64,000 nt of DNA, from assembly GCF_900156075.1 (NCBI RefSeq), contig NZ_FTMM01000008.1, positions 1 through 64,000 on the forward strand, read 5' to 3'. The position numbers and the translations under genes were made by a program. The DNA is from Chryseobacterium sp. RU37D. Lineage in GTDB: Bacteria; Bacteroidota; Bacteroidia; Flavobacteriales; Weeksellaceae. The notes beneath the pieces were generated by a model. The model saw nothing but the letters and a program-made list of their open reading frames with translations, made no database searches and was not told where the DNA came from. How positions within the stretch are numbered: the stretch's first letter is position 1; the number at the start of each line of letters is the position of its first letter. Shown piece by piece: positions 53,640 through 62,236 of this stretch.

Positions 53640-55445
53640 ATGTGTGGAATAGCAGGACTGATATATAAAGACAAAACACCGGTAAAGGAGGAAACTCTAA
53701 GGAAAATGACAGATAAAATGTCACATAGAGGTCCGGATGCCGAAGGTTTTTTTGTCCACGAAAATTTGGGATTCGGACATCGGAGGTTATCAATCATCGA
53801 TACGGGCGAATCTGCAAACCAACCTTTTCATTTTAATAATAAACATGTTCTAGTTTTTAACGGAGTTATTTACAATTATATTGAACTAAGAGAAGAGCTT
53901 AAGGAAAAAGGATATTTGTTTAATACAAATTCAGATACAGAGGTTTTGGTTGCTTCTTATGACTACTGGGGAGAAGAATGTGTGAAAAAGTTTAATGGGA
54001 TGTGGGCTTTTGCAATTTTTGATTCTAAGAATAATAAAGTATTTTGCTCAAGAGATCGTTTTGGGATAAAACCTTTTTATTATTTCAGTAATGATAATAA
54101 GTTTGTCTTTGCATCCGAAATTAAACCCATCCTTGAAATTGAAAAAATAGAAATGGTAAATATCCAGATATTATTACAGTATCTGATTGTAAACTTAACA
54201 GGCCATTTTAATGAAACTTTTTTCGAAGGCATCTTAAAATTACCAGCGTCTCATAATCTTATTTACGACCTAAAAACGAATGAATTCCGAATCTATAAAT
54301 ATTATGATATTGAATTTAAAAAAGAAATAAATAAATTAAACCTAGAGGAATCTATTGAAATTTTTGAAAAAAAATTCGAAGAATCTATTAAAATAAGATT
54401 AAGATCAGACGTAAAAATTGGAAGTGCACTGAGCGGAGGACTAGACAGCCCGTATGTAACCACAATTGCCAATAAAATCATCGATAAGCAGAATAACAGT
54501 GGTTTTACAGCTGTTACAGTAGGATCATTGGATAAAAAAGATGATGAGAGCAAGCTGGCAAAGCTTATTGCAGAAACAATTCATGTAAATCATGATATTG
54601 TAGTTCCTAAATCCGACGAATTCAGACATGATCTTGAAAACGTGATTTTTATGCATGAAGAACCTTTTGCGGATTTATCGGTGTTCATGCAAAATTTCCT
54701 AATGAAGGAAGCCAATAAGTTAGGAGTAAAAGTCTTTCTTGACGGGCAGGGCGCTGACGAAATTCTATTGGGATATAGCAGATATACTGCCGCATTTTTA
54801 AGAAATCATGATTTTATCTCGAATCTGAAATTTTTAAAAAAAGTAAAAAGTCATTATGATATTTCTATTCTGGAAGCAGGGAAAATATATTTTTACTTTT
54901 CAAGCTATTTTGTAAGGAAGTTCAGATTGCAAAGGAGAGGTGCTATTTTAAAGAATAAATATCTTGAAATTATAAACTTTTCTAAACTGAAGAAACTTAC
55001 AAAATCGTATAAAAAAATTTTTGAACTTCAGAAAAACGAAATTTTCCATTTCCTTCTTCCTGATATTTTAAGGATAGAAGATAAAAATTCGATGCTTTTT
55101 TCTATTGAATCCAGATTACCTTTTCTAGATTACACATTTGTAGAAACAGTATTATCAATCAATAATAATTATAAAATAAGGGATGGCTGGTCAAAATATA
55201 TTTTAAGGAGAAATCTTGAAAAATTTTTGCCAGATGAAATAACATATAACAGCCGGAAAATTGGACTAAACCCGCCTGTCAATCACTGGTGGCCGCGATC
55301 AGAAAAAATCCTGGAAACCATCAATAACTCAAAAATAATACAGGAAATTTCAAAAAAGAAATATACCTTTATTGCAGACCGTGATCTGGAATGGAGATTG
55401 TACAACATTGCAGTCTGGGAAAAACTCTATAACATGAAACTTTAA
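53640..55445 (+). CDS. Glutamine-hydrolysing asparagine synthase family amidotransferase (AsnB/WbpS-like)
   Basis: The N-terminal Ntn glutaminase begins with Cys2 (MCGIAGLIY) and holds MSHRGPDAEGF and GFGHRRLSIIDTG. The C-terminal ATP-PPase domain has the loop SGGLDS near residue 264. In polysaccharide loci these enzymes often amidate the carboxyl of a uronic acid rather than aspartate. Given GlcNAc3NAcA as a likely repeat-unit sugar, uronamide formation is a reasonable inference. 601 residues, 2 bases after the HisF-like gene. Confidence 0.88.
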   Translation: MCGIAGLIYKDKTPVKEETLRKMTDKMSHRGPDAEGFFVHENLGFGHRRLSIIDTGESANQPFHFNNKHVLVFNGVIYNYIELREELKEKGYLFNTNSDTEVLVASYDYWGEECVKKFNGMWAFAIFDSKNNKVFCSRDRFGIKPFYYFSNDNKFVFASEIKPILEIEKIEMVNIQILLQYLIVNLTGHFNETFFEGILKLPASHNLIYDLKTNEFRIYKYYDIEFKKEINKLNLEESIEIFEKKFEESIKIRLRSDVKIGSALSGGLDSPYVTTIANKIIDKQNNSGFTAVTVGSLDKKDDESKLAKLIAETIHVNHDIVVPKSDEFRHDLENVIFMHEEPFADLSVFMQNFLMKEANKLGVKVFLDGQGADEILLGYSRYTAAFLRNHDFISNLKFLKKVKSHYDISILEAGKIYFYFSSYFVRKFRLQRRGAILKNKYLEIINFSKLKKLTKSYKKIFELQKNEIFHFLLPDILRIEDKNSMLFSIESRLPFLDYTFVETVLSINNNYKIRDGWSKYILRRNLEKFLPDEITYNSRKIGLNPPVNHWWPRSEKILETINNSKIIQEISKKKYTFIADRDLEWRLYNIAVWEKLYNMKL

Positions 55446-55459
55446 TATTAAAAACACAT

Positions 55460-56494
55460 ATGCAGATTAAAGATAAAACACTTCTTATCACAGGTGGAAC
55501 AGGTTCCTTTGGGACAGCTGTTCTCAGAAAATTTATCAATACAAATCATTTTAAAGAGATACGTATATTTTCACGTGACGAGAAAAAGCAGGATGATATG
55601 AGAAATCAGTTTAAAAATGATAAACTGAAATTTTATATTGGTGATGTAAGAGATTATAAAAGTATCGAACCCGCAATGAGAGGGGTAGATTATGTATTTC
55701 ACGCTGCCGCTCTGAAGCAGGTTCCGTCATGCGAATTTTTCCCGATGCAGGCCGTGAAAACCAACGTGGAAGGAACTCAAAATGTCATTGATGCTGCTGC
55801 AATAAACAAAGTTAAAAAAGTAATTTGCCTAAGTACAGATAAAGCCGCATATCCTATCAATGCAATGGGAATTTCAAAAGCAATGATGGAAAAAGTCGCG
55901 GTAGCCGCTTCCAGAAACCTGAACGAAACAGTTGTTTGTCTTACCAGATACGGAAATGTAATGGCTTCACGAGGCTCCGTTATACCTCTTTTTGTAAAGC
56001 AAATCAAAAACGGGGATCCGATTACCATCACCGATCCCAATATGACGAGATTTTTAATGTCACTGGAAGAGGCTGTTGATTTGGTTTTATTTGCTTTTGA
56101 ACACGGAAATCCCGGTGATTTGTTTGTCAATAAAGCTCCTGCAGGAACAATCGGAGATTTGGCTCAGGCATTGAAAGAAATGTTTAAGGCCGATAATCCT
56201 ATAAAAATAATCGGGACAAGACACGGTGAGAAATTATATGAAACATTGTGTACCCGCGAAGAAATGATCAAAGCAGAAGATATGGGAGATTTTTACAGAA
56301 TTCCTGCGGACAACAGGGATCTGAATTATGCTCAGTATTTTTCTGAAGGAACGGAAGATATTTCGAAAATTGAAGACTATCACTCTCACAACACCCATCA
56401 GCAGAATGTTGAAGGAATGAAAACACTTTTAATGAAGCTTCCATTAATAAGAAAAGAAGTGTTGGGAGAAGACTTAATGCAATATCCGGATTAA
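55460..56494 (+). CDS. capE: UDP-GlcNAc 4,6-dehydratase/5-epimerase (CapE/FnlA)
   Basis: This soluble SDR starts the UDP-L-FucNAc pathway. The NAD loop is TGGTGSFGTAV (residues 11-21); STDKAAYPINAMGISKAMME holds the catalytic region, and the C-terminal DLNYAQYFSEGTEDISKIED and LMKLP segments match CapE. The 344-residue length is typical. It is followed by a small cupin, capF and, after a membrane-protein gene, capG. Confidence 0.92.
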   Translation: MQIKDKTLLITGGTGSFGTAVLRKFINTNHFKEIRIFSRDEKKQDDMRNQFKNDKLKFYIGDVRDYKSIEPAMRGVDYVFHAAALKQVPSCEFFPMQAVKTNVEGTQNVIDAAAINKVKKVICLSTDKAAYPINAMGISKAMMEKVAVAASRNLNETVVCLTRYGNVMASRGSVIPLFVKQIKNGDPITITDPNMTRFLMSLEEAVDLVLFAFEHGNPGDLFVNKAPAGTIGDLAQALKEMFKADNPIKIIGTRHGEKLYETLCTREEMIKAEDMGDFYRIPADNRDLNYAQYFSEGTEDISKIEDYHSHNTHQQNVEGMKTLLMKLPLIRKEVLGEDLMQYPD

Positions 56495-56505
56495 ATTATA
56501 TTGGT

Positions 56506-56931
56506 ATGGAAACTCCCCAGATTATTAAAGGAGGAAAATATTCCGACAACAGAGGTAATCTCTTTTTTAATAATAATTTTAATGCCTCACAAATTAAAAG
56601 GATCTATTACATAGAAAATGCAGATACCAAATTTGTGAGAGGCTGGACCGGACATAAAGTCGAACAAAGATGGCTTTCTGCATTGCAGGGAAACTTCACC
56701 ATCAGACTGATTAAGATTGATCATTGGGAAAAACCATCTAAAAATTTATCGGTTTTGAAATTTGAATTAAATTCAGGCCAATTGGATATACTTCATATTC
56801 CTAAAGGGTATATAAGTGCTATTCAGTCTCAGGAAGAAAAATCGAAATTACTGGTGATGGCAGATTATTTTTTTGGCGAAATTGCTGATGATTATCGTTT
56901 TCCTATAGACTACTTCGAAAATTTTAAATAA
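56506..56931 (+). CDS. Small cupin-fold protein, WxcM/FdtA-like (possible sugar epimerase/isomerase)
   Basis: The 141-residue protein reads GGKYSDNRGNLFFNNNFN, then RIYYIENADTKFVRGWTGHK and LQGNFTIRLIKI, with a final PKGYISAIQSQEEKSKL. This is the cupin layout of WxcM-like and FdtA-like sugar 3,4-ketoisomerases. It is placed between capE and capF, and its last base overlaps the capF ATG. Its exact step is unknown; the S. aureus CapEFG pathway does not need it. Confidence 0.75.
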   Translation: METPQIIKGGKYSDNRGNLFFNNNFNASQIKRIYYIENADTKFVRGWTGHKVEQRWLSALQGNFTIRLIKIDHWEKPSKNLSVLKFELNSGQLDILHIPKGYISAIQSQEEKSKLLVMADYFFGEIADDYRFPIDYFENFK

Positions 56932-58049
56932 TGAAGAAAATTGGAATTACTGGGCAAAACGGATTTGTCGGTTCACATTTATATAATACATTAGGGCTAT
57001 ATCCCGAAAAATTTGAAACCATTCATTTCGAAAGAGATTTTTTTGAAAATGAAGAAAAACTGGATGGATTTGTTGGGAAATGTGATGTCATTGTACATCT
57101 TGCTGCCATGAATCGCCATCCTGATCCGGAAGTTATCTTTAATAATAATCTGGATTTGGTTAAAAAATTGGTTTCATCTTTAAAAAAAACAAATTCTAAG
57201 GCTCATGTTCTCTTTTCATCATCTTCTCAGGAAGAAAAAGATAATCTTTACGGAAAATCCAAAAAAGAAGGACGAGAACTACTGGCTAACTGGGCTGAAA
57301 AATCAGGCGGAAAGTTTACTGGAATGGTAATTCCTAATGTTTTCGGGCCGTTCGGAAAACCTAATTATAATTCTTTCATTGCAACTTTTTGTCACAAACT
57401 CACCCATGAAGAAACTCCTGTTATCGACAATGACGGGGAGGTGAAATTAATCTACGTGGGAGAATTAGTTCAGGAAATTATTAACCAAATTGAAGGCGGA
57501 GAAACCAAAAAATTATATAAAGTTCAGTCCACATCTACGAATAAAGTATCGGAAGTGCTTCAAAAATTAGAAAATTATAAACAATTATATTTCGATAACG
57601 GGGAAATTCCTATATTGGAAACACAATTTGATTTTAATTTATTTAATACTTTCCGTTGTTATTTTGATGTTAAAAATCATTATCCGGTTAAATTTACCCA
57701 ACATACCGATCCGAGAGGAGCTTTTGTTGAAGTAATCCGACTCGGAATTGGAGGGCAGTGCTCGTTTTCAACGACAGTTCCGGGAATTACGAGGGGAAAT
57801 CATTATCATACCAGAAAAATAGAAAGATTTGCTGTTATTAAAGGGAAAGCATTAATACAATTAAGGAAAATAGACACAGACGAAGTACTGGATTTTTATC
57901 TCGACGGGAACGAACCTGCTTATGTAGATATGCCGATCTGGTACACCCACAATATCAAAAATATAGGAGAAGAAGAGTTATATACGATTTTCTGGATTAA
58001 TGAACCTTTTAATCCAGAAGATGCAGATACGTATTTCTTAGAAGTATAA
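56931..58049 (+). CDS. capF: Bifunctional UDP-sugar C3-epimerase/reductase (CapF/FnlB)
   Basis: The N-terminal SDR domain begins IGITGQNGFVGSHLYNTLG (residues 3-21) and the C-terminal cupin domain (about 245-372) carries TDPRGAFVEVIR and the metal-binding GNHYHTRKIERF. CapF converts the CapE product by C3 epimerisation in the cupin and NADPH reduction of C4 in the SDR, giving UDP-L-PneNAc/TalNAc-type sugar. The 372 residues match the family. Confidence 0.92.
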   Translation: MKKIGITGQNGFVGSHLYNTLGLYPEKFETIHFERDFFENEEKLDGFVGKCDVIVHLAAMNRHPDPEVIFNNNLDLVKKLVSSLKKTNSKAHVLFSSSSQEEKDNLYGKSKKEGRELLANWAEKSGGKFTGMVIPNVFGPFGKPNYNSFIATFCHKLTHEETPVIDNDGEVKLIYVGELVQEIINQIEGGETKKLYKVQSTSTNKVSEVLQKLENYKQLYFDNGEIPILETQFDFNLFNTFRCYFDVKNHYPVKFTQHTDPRGAFVEVIRLGIGGQCSFSTTVPGITRGNHYHTRKIERFAVIKGKALIQLRKIDTDEVLDFYLDGNEPAYVDMPIWYTHNIKNIGEEELYTIFWINEPFNPEDADTYFLEV

Positions 58050-58053
58050 CCGG

Positions 58054-59313
58054 ATGGAAAGAACAAGCCATTTAAAGCCGTCAATAATAAAAGATCAGGA
58101 AACGTATTTTCTGATCATGGTTTTATTTGGTTATATTCTTGCGTATATAGATCCTTTTTCATCCAAAGGATTTCCCTGGTATATCAATTTTTTAATCAGG
58201 GGCGGAATCTTTTTACTTTCAATATATTTTATAGTAAAGAATTTTCATATTGTTCAAAAAAGAAAAACAGTCATTATTGTATTTGCTTTGTTTTTCTCTT
58301 TTTATTTATTTAAACTTTATAAGACGATTCCCAGTTTTACCGTTCCTCCGGAAGTTTTTACCGGATTGAAGAATTCTATTTATTACTATGGGTTTATGGT
58401 GATCCCTTTACCGGTAATCGCTATTTTGAGCTTAAATTATCAAGAAATAGATTTTAAAAAGTTTTTCAGGATTATTTTTTTCGGACTTCTTATTATTTTC
58501 GGAATTAATTTTCTTTACACCCATTTTGTATTCGAATCGTACAGAAGCAACGGGAGAAGTGGTATTTTCCGGTCTTATTATATTCTGGTTGGGCATTATG
58601 GGTTGAGCCTGGTGATCATGTCATTATATGGCTATTTATTTTTAAAAGCTAAAGGATATTTTTACGCATTGGGGATTTTACTGGGATCTTTTGCCATCTT
58701 CGTTTCTGCTGCCAGAAGTCCTGTTTTGGCACTTTTTGTTATTCTCTTTGTCTTTTTGATCGCGATTAATAATAGAAAATATTGGCTCTGCTTTTTGGGA
58801 GCGGTTGTGTTGGCTTTTGTTGGGCTTTTTGTTATTTATCGAACCGGAATTGGTGAAAATTCTATTTTTTTTGAGAGGTTAAATGGGGCTATTTTCGAAA
58901 GAAATGCTTCCGGAAGATCATCATTTTTTAGCAGGGGAATAGAAATATTTCTCAATCATCCGCTGTTCGGAGGGAATGCATTATTTGAAGACGGTATGTA
59001 TTCTCACAATATTTTTGTTGATATATTAATGTCAACAGGAATATTCGGTATAGCTCTGTTTATAATTTATTTTAAATTTGTAGTTCAGAGTTTTATTAAA
59101 ATTTTGAAACATATTTATAAGTATAAAGAAAGCGGGGTTGTGATCTTCTTTTTCTTGCAATATTTTATTTTGGCTCAGACATCGGGAAATCTTTACTTAT
59201 CATTTGAGTTTTGGTATTTTGGTGCGGCAGTTATAGGCTTAGGGTATATAAATTTTACAAATGAAGAAATTAAAAGTAATGACAGTCGTGGGAACACGAC
59301 CGGAGATTATTAG
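58054..59313 (+). CDS. O-antigen polymerase/ligase-like membrane protein (Wzy/WaaL superfamily), second copy
   Basis: About 11-12 membrane helices and a periplasmic loop with FERNASGRSSFFSRGIEIFL, NHPLFGGNALF and the HNIFVDILMSTG motif place it in the Wzy/WaaL superfamily. One of the two copies (46563 or this one) probably polymerises the repeat while the other may ligate the product or make a different linkage. The last 53 bases overlap the start of capG in another frame. Confidence 0.82.
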   Translation: MERTSHLKPSIIKDQETYFLIMVLFGYILAYIDPFSSKGFPWYINFLIRGGIFLLSIYFIVKNFHIVQKRKTVIIVFALFFSFYLFKLYKTIPSFTVPPEVFTGLKNSIYYYGFMVIPLPVIAILSLNYQEIDFKKFFRIIFFGLLIIFGINFLYTHFVFESYRSNGRSGIFRSYYILVGHYGLSLVIMSLYGYLFLKAKGYFYALGILLGSFAIFVSAARSPVLALFVILFVFLIAINNRKYWLCFLGAVVLAFVGLFVIYRTGIGENSIFFERLNGAIFERNASGRSSFFSRGIEIFLNHPLFGGNALFEDGMYSHNIFVDILMSTGIFGIALFIIYFKFVVQSFIKILKHIYKYKESGVVIFFFLQYFILAQTSGNLYLSFEFWYFGAAVIGLGYINFTNEEIKSNDSRGNTTGDY

Positions 59314-60397
59314 ACTATCAAGGGTATTATCGGCTTTGGATGCTTCTGAGGCTGTTGAGCATATCATCGTTCATACAGGACAAAATTATGATTATGAACT
59401 TAATCAGATTTTTTTCGAAGATTTAGGTCTTCGCAAACCGGATTATTTTTTAGAAGCCGCCGGAAAAACGGCTACGGAAACGGTGGGAAATATTTTAATT
59501 AAAATAGATCCGCTTCTGGAAGAATTAATGCCGGATGCTTTCCTTGTTTTGGGTGATACCAATTCTTGCCTTTGTGCAATTCCCGCGAAAAAAAGACAAA
59601 TCCCGATTTTCCATATGGAAGCCGGAAACAGGTGTTTCGATCAGAGAGTTCCTGAAGAAACCAACAGAAAAATTGTAGATCATACCTCAGATATCAATTT
59701 AACCTATTCGGATATTGCAAGGGAATATCTGTTGAGAGAAGGGCTTCCTGCAGACAGAATTATTAAAACAGGTTCTCCCATGTTCGAAGTTCTCAACCAT
59801 TATCTTCCCCAAATTGGAAGCTCCGATGTCTTGACCCGTCTAAATCTTGAAGAAGGAAAATATTTCGTTGTATCCTCTCACAGAGAAGAAAATATTAATT
59901 CTGAGAAAAATTTTAACGGATTAATAGAAAGCCTTAATGCAATTGCTGAAAAATTTGGTTTCCCAATTATAGTTTCTACCCATCCGAGAACCAGAAATAT
60001 GATCGACAAAATGAAGGTGGAGGTAAGACCTGAAATTCAGTTTCTAAAACCTCTAGGGTTCCATGATTATAATGCTTTGCAGATGAGAAGTTACGCCGTT
60101 CTGTCGGATTCGGGAACCATTTCTGAAGAATCTTCAATTTTAAATTTCAGAGCCCTGAATATCAGAGATGCCCACGAAAGACCTGAGGCAATGGAAGAGG
60201 CATCTGTTATGATGGTTGGTTTATCTCCCGAAAGAATTTTACAGGGGTTGGTTCAGCTTCAGCAGCAAAAAACGGGAAAGGAAAGAAATTACAGACCGGT
60301 TTCAGATTATTCGATGCCGAATGTTTCTGAAAAAATGGTGAGAATCATTTTGAGTTATACGGATTATGTTAACAGGGTAGTTTGGAGTAAGAAATAA
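59261..60397 (+). CDS. capG: UDP-2-acetamido-2,6-dideoxy-sugar 2-epimerase (CapG/FnlC/WbjD)
   Basis: The enzyme belongs to the WecB-like 2-epimerases, but the start MKKLKVMTVVGTRPEIIRLS and AKREYLLREGLPADRI-like REYLLREGLPADRIIKTGS follow the WbjD/FnlC branch closely, which makes UDP-L-FucNAc. SHREENINSEKNF and SDSGTISEESSILNF are the catalytic loops. The start at 59261 is supported by this family N-terminus, so the 53-base overlap with the upstream membrane-protein gene is real. Confidence 0.93.
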   Translation: MKKLKVMTVVGTRPEIIRLSRVLSALDASEAVEHIIVHTGQNYDYELNQIFFEDLGLRKPDYFLEAAGKTATETVGNILIKIDPLLEELMPDAFLVLGDTNSCLCAIPAKKRQIPIFHMEAGNRCFDQRVPEETNRKIVDHTSDINLTYSDIAREYLLREGLPADRIIKTGSPMFEVLNHYLPQIGSSDVLTRLNLEEGKYFVVSSHREENINSEKNFNGLIESLNAIAEKFGFPIIVSTHPRTRNMIDKMKVEVRPEIQFLKPLGFHDYNALQMRSYAVLSDSGTISEESSILNFRALNIRDAHERPEAMEEASVMMVGLSPERILQGLVQLQQQKTGKERNYRPVSDYSMPNVSEKMVRIILSYTDYVNRVVWSKK

Positions 60398-60401
60398 TAT
60401 A

Positions 60402-61616
60402 ATGAACGTACTGTTTCTTACTTTAGTGAAAATTGATACTTTACAACAACGGGGTATCTATCATGATTTGATGCGCGAGTTCTCTGCTCATGGGCATAAT
60501 CTTTATATTGTATCACCATTAGAAAGAAGGGAGAATAAAAAAACCTGCATTAAAACAGAGGGAAATACAAAATTCCTGAATGTAAAAACCTTAAATATCC
60601 TGAAAACCAATTTTATTGAAAAAGGAATTTCTACATTATCAATAGAAAAATTATTCTTAAGAGCGATAAAAAAGTATTTTTCTGATGTAAAATTTGATTT
60701 GGTTATCTATTCTACACCACCCATTACTTTTACAAATCTTATTAAGTTTATCAAAAAAAGAGATAACGCAAAAACATATTTGTTGTTAAAAGATATTTTT
60801 CCTCAAAATGCTGTAGATATGCAGTTTATGTCCGAAAAAGGAATTTTTTATAAATATTTCAGGAATAAAGAAAAGGAACTTTACAATATTTCGGATAAGA
60901 TTGGATGTATGTCAAAAGCCAATGTTGATTTTGTTTTGAGGCACAATTCCTATATTCCAAAAGAAAAAGTAGAGATCAATCCAAATTCGATTCAAATACA
61001 AGGTTTTGAAGAAATATCCTGTGAAGATAAAAATCAAATTAAATCTAAATATAATATTCCGACAGATAAAAAAATATTTATCTACGGTGGAAATCTTGGA
61101 AAACCACAGGGTATAGATTTTCTCATTAAAACTTTAAATGCGGAAAAAGAAAATAAAAAAGGATTTTTCGTCATTGTCGGAGCTGGAACGGAATTTGAAA
61201 AAATTAAGGATTGGATTGATAAGGTAAATCCTCAAAACGTATTATTAATTTCATTTTTACCTAAAAATGATTACGATCTTTTAGTACGGGTTTGTGATGT
61301 AGGATTAATATTTTTGCATAAAGATTTTACGATTCCGAATTATCCTTCAAGATTGTTATCATATCTTGAGTACAAAATTCCTGTAATTGCGGCTACAGAT
61401 AAAAATACAGATATAGGAGAGGATATTGTAAACAATAATTGTGGGGCAGCAGTTTGTTCAGATGATATAGAATCTATGATGAAAACCGTAAATTTGTTCG
61501 CTGAAATGGATAAAGCTGAATTTGAGAAAATGAGACAGAATAGTTGGGATTTTTTAGAAAGGGAATTTCAGGCTTATATGTCTTATGAAAAAATAATGAA
61601 ATCGTTGAACGAATAA
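60402..61616 (+). CDS. Glycosyltransferase family 4, WbuB/FnlD-like (probable L-FucNAc transferase)
   Basis: The 404-residue GT-B enzyme has an N-terminal lobe starting MNVLFLTLVKIDTLQQRGIY and a C-terminal lobe with FIYGGNLGKPQGIDFLIK and FTIPNYPSRLLSYLEYKIPV. WbuB-like transferases typically follow fnlA-fnlB-fnlC and add L-FucNAc, so the same role is inferred here. The gene starts 4 bases after capG. Confidence 0.87.
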   Translation: MNVLFLTLVKIDTLQQRGIYHDLMREFSAHGHNLYIVSPLERRENKKTCIKTEGNTKFLNVKTLNILKTNFIEKGISTLSIEKLFLRAIKKYFSDVKFDLVIYSTPPITFTNLIKFIKKRDNAKTYLLLKDIFPQNAVDMQFMSEKGIFYKYFRNKEKELYNISDKIGCMSKANVDFVLRHNSYIPKEKVEINPNSIQIQGFEEISCEDKNQIKSKYNIPTDKKIFIYGGNLGKPQGIDFLIKTLNAEKENKKGFFVIVGAGTEFEKIKDWIDKVNPQNVLLISFLPKNDYDLLVRVCDVGLIFLHKDFTIPNYPSRLLSYLEYKIPVIAATDKNTDIGEDIVNNNCGAAVCSDDIESMMKTVNLFAEMDKAEFEKMRQNSWDFLEREFQAYMSYEKIMKSLNE

Positions 61617-61624
61617 AAAACCAG

Positions 61625-62236
61625 GTGTACAGAAATTTCTTCAAAAGAATTACGGATTTTTTAGTGTCAATAATCGGACTGCTGATGCTAAGTCCTATTT
61701 TTCTATTGGTCATGATATGTTTATTTTTTGCCAACCAGGGTAAACCTTTTTTCTTTCAAAAAAGACCGGGAAAACATGGCGAGATTTTTAGTATCATAAA
61801 ATTCAAAACCATGAATGATAAGAAAGATAAAAATGGAAATCTCTTATCAGATGCTGAAAGATTGACACCTGTTGGTATTTTTGTGAGAAAAACTTCTTTA
61901 GATGAAATTCCGCAATTGATCAATGTAATAAAAGGTGATATGTCACTCATCGGGCCGAGGCCTCTTTTGGTGCAATATTTACCCATTTACAATAATCATC
62001 AGGCAAGACGACATGAAGTAAGACCGGGAATTACAGGATGGGCACAAGTAAATGGAAGAAATGCTATCTCATGGAAACAAAAATTTGATTATGATGTTTG
62101 GTACGTGGATAATATCTCTTTTTTACTCGATATAAAAATTATTTTTCTCACCATAAAAAAAGTGTTTATCCGAGAAGGAATTTCCCAGGAAGGTCAGGCT
62201 ACAATGGAATTTTTTACCAACAACGAAAATGAATAA
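61625..62236 (+). CDS. Initiating sugar-phosphate transferase (PglC-type)
   Basis: The protein is a monotopic phosphoglycosyl transferase with one N-terminal reentrant helix (FLVSIIGLLMLSPIFLLVMI) and the core motifs KFKTMNDKKDKNG, TSLDEIPQLINVIKGDMSLI and RPGITGWAQVNGRN. It moves a sugar-1-phosphate to undecaprenyl phosphate to start each repeat unit. The 203-residue size is that of PglC rather than the larger WbaP/WcaJ. The start is a GTG. With a PglF-like dehydratase in the locus, a bacillosamine-type first sugar is likely. Confidence 0.92.
   Translation: MYRNFFKRITDFLVSIIGLLMLSPIFLLVMICLFFANQGKPFFFQKRPGKHGEIFSIIKFKTMNDKKDKNGNLLSDAERLTPVGIFVRKTSLDEIPQLINVIKGDMSLIGPRPLLVQYLPIYNNHQARRHEVRPGITGWAQVNGRNAISWKQKFDYDVWYVDNISFLLDIKIIFLTIKKVFIREGISQEGQATMEFFTNNENE

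Noticed and set aside
59261..60397. Assignment as wecB (UDP-GlcNAc 2-epimerase) or WbpI
   Set aside because: The N-terminus and several internal stretches follow the WbjD/FnlC/CapG branch, and capE and capF are adjacent.
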